A stretch of DNA of 64,000 bases, from NCBI GenBank assembly GCA_963556195.1, contig OY744519.1, positions 34,927,801-34,991,800 of the forward strand, given 5' to 3'. This DNA comes from Sepiola atlantica (lineage: Eukaryota; Mollusca; Cephalopoda; Sepiida; Sepiolidae). This document shows positions 55,383-64,000 of this stretch, piece by piece (positions within the stretch are counted from its first letter, which is position 1; every line of letters starts with the position of its first letter). Below the pieces are notes generated by a model that was not told where the DNA came from, did not search any database, and saw only the letters and a list, made by a program, of their open reading frames with translations. The position numbers and the translations under genes are program-made.

Positions 55383-55454
55383 ATAATGAGACGTGTAAGC
55401 ATCGAAACGTTTGTTGATATGCGTAGACTACTTCTAATGCTTATTTTATTTTAA

Positions 55455-55482
<28 letters not shown>
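54978..55482. repeat. (AT)n tracts with hammerhead-like repeat fragments between
   Basis: TA runs at 54978-55021, 55329-55379 and 55457-55482. Between them, 55105-55140 (minus) holds agtcttacaataaagacgaa then acgttgatgaatac, and 55246-55295 (plus) holds gctgatgaagttttacaata then aagacgaaacgttaata. These are inverted copies of a CTGATGAAG...GACGAAACGTT repeat enclosing about 100 bp. Confidence 0.7.
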
Positions 55483-55486
<4 letters not shown>

Positions 55487-56634
55487 AATGTCCGTAAATT
55501 CACACATAAGTTAGGTTATTTAGCTAAATTTTTTTATATATCCCTAGTACTCCAAGTATAATATAATGATATAATAAATGCTACGAAATTGTTTTAAACA
55601 CATTTGTATTATCAAAACACACATTCTTTGGCTTTTTTTCAAAACACACATTTTTTTCTGGATAATATATTCAAGATTTTCCCGAAATACTTTTTCATTG
55701 AATTTTTCATATTAAATGAAGCCATATATATATATATATATTTTAGAAGATACATCCAATCAGTAAAAAATCGCGATCCAGAAAACAATTCTGTAGTTTA
55801 TCCATCACGTCAGATGTTGCCGTCGCTTTATCTGCGTTGCATTGTAGGAGGAAGTGAGTCCTTCTTAAGGTTGGGCTATTCGATTCAATTGATGTTTTCA
55901 TCAAAGCTCTCTTTATCAGATTTGCACGGCTATATAAAAACTAAGAACAAAGCCGGATCATGTAAAAATACACATCGTTTGTTAACCTCGTTTAAAAGAT
56001 GAGTTACAATCTCAGCTCATTACGTCAATCACAGAGAAATAATCTTTTGTGTTATTTCTTCATACCGGTCCTCATCCCAAGATCCTTCCATCACCGGTCA
56101 GATGTAAAAAAACAAAACAACAAAGGCCTACCGCTCGCCAGGCCTGTCACGTTAATTCAGATCAATGTGATCGCCTTGCGGAAAATTACCTTTCAACCTT
56201 TCTATTTTACCTCTTCCTACTTTTTTCTTTTGGATGCGTCGAATCACATCTACAAGTCAGTCTGTCACGCTAAAGATAGAAATCAAAGTTGAAATAGCGT
56301 AAATAGTACAACGAAATTAAAAAAAAAATTTTTTGTGAAAAAAATATTTAATTATGCAACTAAATCCACCATGATGCACATTGGATACTTTATAAAACAA
56401 GTCAGACATTTGAATCATTTGTAAATATTCGAAAGAAAAAATTAATTACTTCGTGACCTTTTAATATTTGAACGGGCTAATAGAAAGACATTTTTAGCTT
56501 CAGATATTTTAGCAAATGATCATGTATTAAAGATTGATCGTTTGGTAAATTAATTAAATCCAATAATTTTATAGAGTTCAAAACAACACTGATGTTACAA
56601 AGTTAGTTATAGTTTTATAACAACATACCCAATA
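55483..56634. other. Unassigned sequence
   Basis: No gene is recognised. 55724-55742 is a short (AT)n. About 56215-56300 has weak similarity to the satellite-related dispersed repeat (tggatgcgtcgaat, gtctgtcacgctaaagat). Confidence 0.4.
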
Positions 56635-56775
56635 ATTCAAATCCCTTCAAAGTTAGACCATCACCCTTATTTTGACGAAGTTTGGGGACGATCGCTCAAG
56701 CTATGTTGACGCTAGGATTTACACAGACAGTGATAAACAAACTCTACCGAAAACAACGTTGGAGGATAATAGTGT
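56635..56775 (+). repeat. Dispersed repeat D, partial copy 3
   Basis: Shares ttcaaagttagac, tattttgac(g/t)aagttt, ggggacgat, gctaggattt(a)cac and aaacaaac with the copies at 17960 and 19730. Confidence 0.55.
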
Positions 56776-57399
56776 ACTAGCGGGACCCGTGTAAATTACA
56801 CGGAATCTTTTTAATTTTAAAATTTTTATTTTTACTTACACCGTGTTGTGTTCATTTTTTTTAAAATTATTTCTTGAAAATAAAACTGAAAAAGTTGACG
56901 AAGTTATCGTCTGCCACACTGACCCTAACTCTAACGACGGGGTCAAAGTTACCGCGGGTCCTAATGTAACAAAGCACCCTCTATTTGTTAGTTACACTTC
57001 CTTTATTATGAGCCCCCCCTTCTAGATAAGAGTGAAATATTTTTTTTAAATGGTAACTCGTGTATGATGGACACTGCACATATCTACTAAAAAAGGTTGA
57101 TATGCCATCCGTTCAAAAAAAAAATAATACTGGTCCTCTCTACAACAAGAAAACGTAATTAAATAGACAATGCCCTTAAAAACGCCAAAATAAAAAACAA
57201 AAAATAGTTTTAAGTTTAAAGCAACACAAAAAAGTACTTTTTAACCAGGTGAGTAGCATACAAAGATTCGGAAGGTCGTTGCTTTCGATGTAAGCATTAC
57301 ACACAAAATCACACACGCTATTATATTAATATGTGTCTTCCCGGTCGCCCCTCCCTACCTCTCTTCCCCTTCCCCTTAAAATGTAGAAAAAAAATCTTA
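56776..57399. other. Unassigned AT-rich sequence
   Basis: Short ORFs only (60 codons at 56843), with no domain. A near-duplicate phrase (cacacgctat(t/c)(a/g)tattaatat) occurs at 57310 and 57585. Confidence 0.4.
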
Positions 57400-57500
57400 G
57401 AGGTTGGTTGAGATCGAACTATAAACCAGTCGGGCCGAAGTCAAAAATACTACGTCGCTAACCGTTACGCTAGAGGGAAATAACTCAAAATGTTTTGAAA
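57400..57500 (-). pseudogene. tRNA-like sequence (SINE head)
   Basis: The minus strand reads ccctctagcgtaacggttag then cgacgtag, and about 35 bp later agttcgatctcaacc. A box tagcgtaacggttagcg and B box agttcgatctc are close to consensus. The intervening arm is too long and mispaired for a functional tRNA. Confidence 0.6.
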
Positions 57501-57894
57501 ATAAAGCGACTTGACTGTTTTTAAAAATATAGGTGCGGCACGCATGCGCAGAGCTTTTACCGGAAGCGTGACACACGAACACACACGCTATCGTATTAAT
57601 ATATAGATGATGTAATTATAGAAGGAAACTGCGATACGTTTGAAAACAGCACAACAGCATTCACAATAAAGAGACACTTAAGCTGCATCCATAAAATGTA
57701 GTTAAAGCACTGAGATCTACAAAATGCAAAACATCTTAAATAGGTGCCCTCCAAGCACATTTAAAATCATACCAATATGCCAAAATGAGGAGTAATCCTA
57801 ACTTGCACCATACCACAAATTTGCATCCAAATTTAACAAATAATAACTACACGTGAACAATCGCACACTATACAACGTACATATGTATACATGT
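57501..57894. other. Unassigned AT-rich sequence
   Basis: No recognisable feature. Confidence 0.4.
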
Positions 57895-57947
57895 GTGTAA
57901 ATATATGTACGTATATATATATGTGTATATATATATATATGTATAGC

Positions 57948-57985
<38 letters not shown>
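57895..57985. repeat. (AT)n/(TG)n compound microsatellite
   Basis: TA and TATG units followed by (GT)n. Confidence 0.9.
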
Positions 57986-58578
57986 ATATATGTGTGTATG
58001 TACAATATAGATTCTGATATCATAAGGTAATATAAATCTATGGAATAGATACAGGTGTCGGATCATACACATACACCCTGCAAAATACACATATACACCA
58101 TTTCCATTCCCTCATAACAGTCTAACATATTAACATCTGGTAAAACCAGACACGACAAACATACATGCACAAAACACACACATAAATAAATCAGATAAAC
58201 ACATAGACGTAAAATGTATCAGAATAAAACACACCTATATTCGTCTACACACACGGCCGGATGAAATCACATACACATTACAAGAAGCTCGTACACACAT
58301 AATCACATACAGAACAAGATGAGCATAACGCACACAATCGACACACATAGGAACATCTATAAACACACATTGCCAAAAGCACAAATACACAAACACGCTC
58401 AGACGCACAAGAAGAAAATAAGCACGCCAAAATATAAAGATACACGAACAGACCTCATACGGAATGAAGACGCAACACTAAGAAATCAATACGTTAATAA
58501 AAACTAAACACTTTATGACAATTCCTCACAAAGAGATTCTGCTAATTCTGCTGTTACTCGCGACGTTCCATTTTCAAA
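57986..58578. other. (CA)-rich unassigned sequence
   Basis: Scattered cacaca and acacat phrases from 58060 to 58400 give a His/Thr-rich ORF (58319-58507) of no family. Confidence 0.5.
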
Positions 58579-58601
58579 TGTATATATATATATATATATA
58601 T
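58579..58601. repeat. (AT)n microsatellite
   Basis: A short TA run abutting a family T palindrome. Confidence 0.9.
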
Positions 58602-58855
58602 TTAAAAAAGGAAAGATGAAGATAAACAATTGCACTAAATTACATAAAATTATCTAAAATTGATACAAATTTTATTACATCGAAAGTTCAGATACAAGGA
58701 GTTACACTAGTCCTGAATCCATGAGGACATTTTATGTAATTATGTGCAATTTTTTATCTTCATCTTTCCTTCTTTAAATCGATTGCTCTACTCAACGTAC
58801 TGAGCTTTACTTTATCACGATAGATCACTTTAACGATACGTCACTTATCGTTAAT
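58602..58855. repeat. Palindromic element family T, copy 3
   Basis: Left arm: ggaaagatgaagataaacaa, ttgcactaaattacataaaa. Right arm: the inverse, ttttatgtaattatgtgcaa, tttatcttcatctttcc. Then the family tail tcgattgctctactcaacgt, actgagctttac and atagatcactt. Flanked by (AT)n on both sides. Confidence 0.75.
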
Positions 58856-58857
58856 TC

Positions 58858-58859
<2 letters not shown>

Positions 58860-58913
<54 letters not shown>
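58860..58913. repeat. (AT)n microsatellite
   Basis: About 26 TA units after the family T tail. Confidence 0.95.
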
Positions 58914-58917
<4 letters not shown>

Positions 58918-61486
58918 AGAATGTTGTAGTTCGCTTGGAGCATTGTGTATAGAGTAAGAATATTATTTTTTTTGAAGGCGATAACAATGCGTTGTTAGAG
59001 TGACACATACGACACGTGGAATCGTAAAAACAAAACAAAGTGACAATATTGAAAAGTCAATAATTTTCAAATTTTTTTATTTTTTATTTACCAGTGTATC
59101 GTGACCGTGGTGTTGGGTTGGAGTGTGTCCTTTTCATTTAATTTTCGAGGGTATCCCTCATCCTCAGAATAAAATAAATACTACCACTCGTTGGAGTGTG
59201 TTTTTTTTTTTTTTTTTTTGCCGAAAGCCGGGGCCGGAAATGTTGTTTGTATATATATATATTTATATATATATATAAAATAATCCAACAAAAGCTATAA
59301 GAGTCAACTAATATCTTATAATTAGTGAAACACCCGGATAAAAACTTATATATATATAACAAGAAAAGGGCTCGATAGCATTATACCAATAATAACTGAT
59401 AATAAATTGCTCTTAGGCTAACAGTTTATTGCATTAGCGATATTTATAAATGTATCTGACTGATCTCTAATACCTGACATTAATCGATTAATTCCAATCA
59501 GCTACACTTTTGCTGTTCTGTAATGCAACAAAACTGTAGTAAATTGTTCAGCTAAAGACAATTCATTATCCTTTATTAGGTATATAATATATTATACACT
59601 TGTTTTTCCACAACGAGATATAACAGCGCATTCTGCACACAGCATGACAGGAAGTTTGATATCTAAATTTCAATTTCCTATTGATATCATTTTGTGGAAC
59701 AGTTCAAAGGAGGGCGAATCTCCAATGTAGGACTACCTGTCTATGGTGGCCATGCTATGGGCTGGTTTCGATGTTATGTCTTGTTGTGGAAGAACAAATA
59801 TATGTATACATATATGACTATGTGTGGGTTTTAAAATATAGTAAGAGACTTACCTTTATTTGAGAGGCATTCCTGTAAAACATAACGAAATAAAACATTA
59901 GACATATACGTTGAATGATACAATAACGAAAGATAATTAACCCCGAAACAAACTGATACATGCACATCAAGAACAACATATCAAATACGACTTCCGCTTT
60001 TTAAAAACTCATAAAAATTATTCTTGGAGTATTAGTCCTTCTTTTTTGTAAAATTCAACCGGGGAATATTTCTACGGCAACTCATATCACGCTTTATTGA
60101 TTCAACCATCCTTACGAAAACTTTTTATGACAATTACGAAAAGATGTGAGCGATTCTCATTCTAGTTTTTATTTATTTTTATTTTGGACATTCTTTCTTT
60201 GTCAAAAGAAAAGGATCATGCATACTTTTTATAACTGTAATCCAGCAATTACAAATTGTATGAAAAACGAAACAGGCTTGACTTAGAAGAAATACGTATT
60301 TTCATTTGTTTGGGAGATAGGAAAAAAATAGGTTATCTAGTATTCAAGACACTGCACAGAAAACTTCTTCCCGGATATCGACAAAAGGTTGATTCAAAGA
60401 AAAAATTGTTTGCGTAATTTATTCATGAATTTATTCATGAACGAGAAAAAAACCGGACGTTGTTCGGGAGAAATGGATTCCAATCCATTGAATATTTATT
60501 ACTTTTTATGTTCTATTTTTGAAGTAATTCAAACTGTCTTATTACAAACGATTTATTACCTATTAAAATTCATTAAAATAGAAAATCCATTAAAGAAATG
60601 GAAATGTGTCTTTATATTAACCAATAATTTATGATATTTAAAAAATGGTAACATATATCCAATGTTAGATGATCGTATAAGGGTGACTCCCCCCAAAAAG
60701 CTGACCAAAATTTCTACCACTTAAATCGTTAATAAAATTCATAATCTTTTTTGTAATTCAACAATATGTTGTACAAATAATCTACGGACTATGCCTGACT
60801 TATCCACCAAGTTTCAGTCATGAATGTCCAACAGTCTTTGCTTCATTGCCATCTTATAATATGCCCCAAATGTGTACGTCTTCATTGCTAGTACATACAT
60901 ATACAACGTGTAAAATTGTCAATAACACTGACACACTCCACTCATAGCAGTGAATGAGAGGACTTATTGTTGAAGTAAAATAATGCACTATAGAACCCAG
61001 AATTGGTTGACCCATCTGTATATGAGTTTTCATGTCTAGATATAGCCGACATCAATTTTTCTTCTGAAGCTAGCTTGCATCGTAACAATTGAGTTTGTTC
61101 TTTCTGGAACTCTCCGATGTATTTTTAAAACTATACTTCTTTAATCTTCATTGCAAATATACTTGTTGATCCTGAAATATTAAAGCAATTTCTCTATTCT
61201 TAAAGATTTCACAATTGGTTTTCATGGATGTCATCTTTTGTAACCCTGAAACCTGTGATTTTGTTAAACAGTTATTTAAAATATCTGATTAATATAATGT
61301 TGCCATTAACGAAATGCAAGCATAACATAAATAAAAAACACAATTTGAAATATAATTGTTTACTAAAATGAATGATTTCCTTTATACAACACTTATACGA
61401 GTGTTGTTAATCGATAATTTTTAGTAAACACGGCGTATATACTAATTTAAAGCCATTTAATTTGTCGGGTTTGAACGGTCAGTGCT
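58914..61486. other. AT-rich stretch without recognisable genes
   Basis: Contains a poly(T) run at about 59201-59219, short (AT) tracts near 59250 and 59350, and a (cattta)-type repeat at 60415-60435. ORFs (for example 60389-60634, 81 codons) are Asn/Leu/Ile-rich and unassigned. Confidence 0.45.
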
Positions 61487-61735
61487 GGGAGGTGACGGTG
61501 GTTAAGTGGATAACGACACGGACTGAAGACCTGGGTGTTCCAAGTTCGAATCCAGTCGGTTCCACAGTACCACTTCCACTTAGGGATGTTGGCAACCTCC
61601 TCGTGGTCCTTCCCGTAAGTACCCGATGTCTTTCCAGAAAGACTTCTAACAAGAAATACATCGGGGAAACTAATGCCAACACCAGAATCATCTGATTCAC
61701 ACGAAAGAAGAAACGGTCAGTGCTATTTTTTTTAG
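61487..61735 (+). mobile_element. tRNA-derived SINE, family 1, copy 2
   Basis: Starts ggaggtgacggtggttaagt, then ggataacgacacggactgaa and gttcgaatccagtcggttcc. The A box (gtggttaagtggata) and B box (gttcgaatcc) are both intact and about 45 bp apart, giving a credible internal RNA polymerase III promoter. The body matches 13541-13765 to the end (cttagggatgttggcaacc, atgccaacaccagaatcatc). Confidence 0.85.
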
Positions 61736-62621
61736 GCAAGTGCGTTTTTCAGTCCTACCTACCTTTTACACTGATTACAAACATGGTACTTTAATGTTTA
61801 TCAAAATCCAGACTGACCCTTTTTGGGAAGTGGATTTTTGTCACATTAAAAACCGACCTTTATTCGTGTGGACGCAAGTAAACAGAGAAAACATGGAATC
61901 AGTTTCTAATTAAAAACAGTAAGCTGTAAGTTTACGTACATGGAGTGTAACTATTAATGTAGAACCGTTAAATTTTCAAAGTTCAGACGACCAGATGGGA
62001 CCTCACTGCGTATCACCAAGATTATAAGCAAAGACGCGACATGACTCATCACAACACGACCATCTATTTTATTAAAAAAAAAAAAAAAATTTCTTATTCA
62101 CACAAAACAACTTTACCTTCTACTCAGATACATCATCGAAAATACATGTTATTCATCGTTGTTCGTTCTATTCGACGATAATAATACGGCCCCCGCTACC
62201 GCAGAGTCAACATATGGTTGTACAGTCATATATGTGATCAACGCTGTGTTCCACAAAGGAAACAGGTGAAAACAACAATAAATTAAAGAGATTCAATTAG
62301 TATTATGCTTTCCAGACGTAAGTCTGAAAGGCAGAAATAGATACTTCTGCAAAATATTATTTAGAGTGTTGCTATGGTGCACATATTCCAGTTATTATTC
62401 TTTACCACAAGAGAGAGAAATCCAGCGTCTATGTAAAACCCCAAGAGGAGCAGAACGTTTCTATATCTACTAAAGAAGCTTCATGTAACTTCAGGTTCAA
62501 ACGAATGGCCGCATAACATGCGCCGCGAAACACGTAATATTTAGTGTGCGAGATCACAGTTGACCCTACATGCGGATTCATCCCTCTATTTTAAATATTT
62601 TAATTTTATATTGATGACTTT
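61736..62621. other. Unassigned sequence
   Basis: The phrase ctttttgggaagtggatttttgtcacatt near 61820 (read in parts) resembles ttttttggggatctggattttctcacat near 34685, a diverged dispersed repeat. Poly(A) at 62075-62089. Confidence 0.4.
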
Positions 62622-62740
62622 TATACGGCATAATAACATTCACGCGCGGATTCTTGTTAGATCACCAAAGTTTAGCGACATTGAGCCTGGTCAGTACTAG
62701 ATGGGGGACCATGAGGGAATACGAGGCGATGTATGTGGGA
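62622..62740 (+). pseudogene. 5S rRNA-derived sequence, copy 2
   Basis: Landmarks in 5S order: cggcataataacattcac, gcggattcttgttagatcac, caaagtttagcgacattgag, cctggtcagtactagatggg, ggaccatgagggaatacgag. Against a typical 5S, the 3' half (C box, ..GGTCAGTACT.GATGGG.GACC..) is well kept. It is degraded enough to be non-functional and shares cgacattgagcctggt with the 10.5 kb copy. Confidence 0.8.
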
Positions 62741-64000
62741 TGACGGCGACATTTTAATGCAAAAAACTAACACCATTAAAACAGATAGCGGGCTGACAAC
62801 CACAAAACGGAAGTTATCCTCTATGCAATGACCATTGTAAACATATTAACATTTTAATCTAGGTAAATGAGTATCCAGTGTTGTTTTTGATTTGGGTGAC
62901 TATCGACCTTCCTCAACGTTGCGAGAACCAGTATAGTCGACGATAACCCGACTATTAAGCAGTGCGTACTGTACTACATATTGCCAATAACACTCACCAA
63001 ACGACCTGATACATGCACACACACATTGCCACCGGCTCGTTTCTTATTTATTGCTTGCTAAATTTTCTATCATCACGTCCGTGTTACACTCTTTTTCAGA
63101 GTTCGTGTATTTATTATAATGTGACGTCATCAATCTCTCACGACAACCTCAGAGCAAACATAATATTTGTTTTCTTTTCGAACAAGAAAGAAGAGACAAA
63201 AATAGTCAAGAGAGAAGAAAAAACAACAACCAAAAATCTGACTAATTTATTACGCATATAAAAGTGTTCACTGCAGAAAATAACAAGAGGGAATATTTAA
63301 ATCCCAGCACAATATTATTTTCGTTTCAACTAAAATAATGGCTCTCATCTTAAAATAATTGTCCATATTTAAACATCCTAAAATAAAATTTAACATTTTT
63401 GATTCAGAAGAAAAACAATATCTTCAAATTTATATTAGACTATCAGGAAGACCCGACGATGCTCGGAATTGAATGAGGATCACTATGTACTTTTTTCACT
63501 ATGCTCATATTACTTTCTTTATTTATACTGCCCCCTTCTACCTTTTCGCCCCCTAATGTAGTCGAAGAAGCTGAAATGTTGCAAAATCTTCTGAATTAGT
63601 TTCTTATAAATATGGTTAAAATTTCATCATTAGTCAGATATATGTATTTGAAGTTTTAAGAGGGTCATGTCTCAATGGTTCATTTAATATTTAGACACAT
63701 AGATATTCGGTACATAGATAAACATCTAGAAAATTGGGACCACTTCCATTGTCTTCCCTGAGGATTTCATACATATGATATAAATTTCATCAACATAGAA
63801 TATATTTGAAATTTTAAAGGATTTTTTTACATAGAAGTCCCCACCTATCAAGGCACAAAGGCCACTCGAGGATAAGGGTTAATAAATGTCAGGTGGACGG
63901 TGAGACAACACCGTGATGATTGGTAATGGTGGTGGAAGTTTGGCAAAATTTGATTATTTAGGAGAACGGCTTAACAAGAATTTGTTTACATTGGACTTGA
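62741..64000. other. Unassigned AT-rich sequence to the window end
   Basis: No gene is recognised. The 82-codon ORF at 63013-63261 is Ser/Phe/Lys-rich and unassigned. Confidence 0.4.

Noticed and set aside
62622..62740. Functional 5S rRNA gene
   Set aside because: Several changes in the conserved 5' half and 3' end, and changes shared with a second copy, indicate a derived repeat.

Overview
The window looks like a transposon-dense, AT-rich stretch of intergenic or large-intron DNA from an invertebrate, most likely a cephalopod mollusc such as an octopus. This is an inference. It rests on dozens of long (AT)n microsatellites, compound (TC)n(TA)n tracts, many tRNA-derived SINE copies, several LINE and Penelope-like retroelement (PLE) fragments, and CCCTAA telomere-type repeats. 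There is no bacterial gene organisation. I found no complete host gene. Nearly every recognisable coding stretch belongs to a decayed mobile element. Two short minus-strand ORFs (40061-40330 and 36874-37086) are the only weak non-transposon candidates.

Layout. 1-1550: simple repeats and AT-rich sequence. 1555-5637: a decayed DNA transposon bounded by diverged inverted repeats of about 140 bp. It holds a frameshifted gene with an N-terminal Cys/His zinc-binding region, an Asp-rich nuclease-like segment and a C-terminal tesmin/TSO1-type CXC domain. 5.6-10.7 kb: microsatellites, a PLE C-terminus, a LINE 3' end and a 5S rRNA-derived sequence. 12.3-20 kb: a SINE-bearing fold-back, a 1.4 kb higher-order satellite built on a 37-bp monomer, and dispersed repeats. 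20-31 kb: SINEs next to (AT)n tracts, a 1.4 kb element with inverted arms of about 250 bp, a 30-bp minisatellite and small palindromic elements. 31-39 kb: interstitial telomeric repeats (one array set between 80-bp inverted arms), tandem arrays of about 125, 92, 15 and 340 bp, and fold-backs. 40-50 kb: an internally deleted LINE, a second LINE C-terminus, a near full-length but broken PLE (43690-46160) with a LINE end inserted in it, and more LINE ends and fold-backs. 51-64 kb: very long (AT)n blocks, a third PLE, palindromic elements, a SINE and a second 5S-derived copy.

Two signals stand out. One is the 1555-5637 element: inverted termini around a CXC-tailed protein family that I cannot place in a named transposase superfamily. 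The other is a palindromic repeat family (37.4-37.9, 46.7-46.9 and 52.4-53.0 kb). One arm of two of its copies carries an apparently complete hammerhead ribozyme core, CTGATGA then stem II then GAAA, with stems I and III able to form. A looser CTGANGA...GAAAC version recurs in a second fold-back family and beside two PLE fragments. All structural claims come from reading the sequence by eye. No folding, alignment or database search was run.
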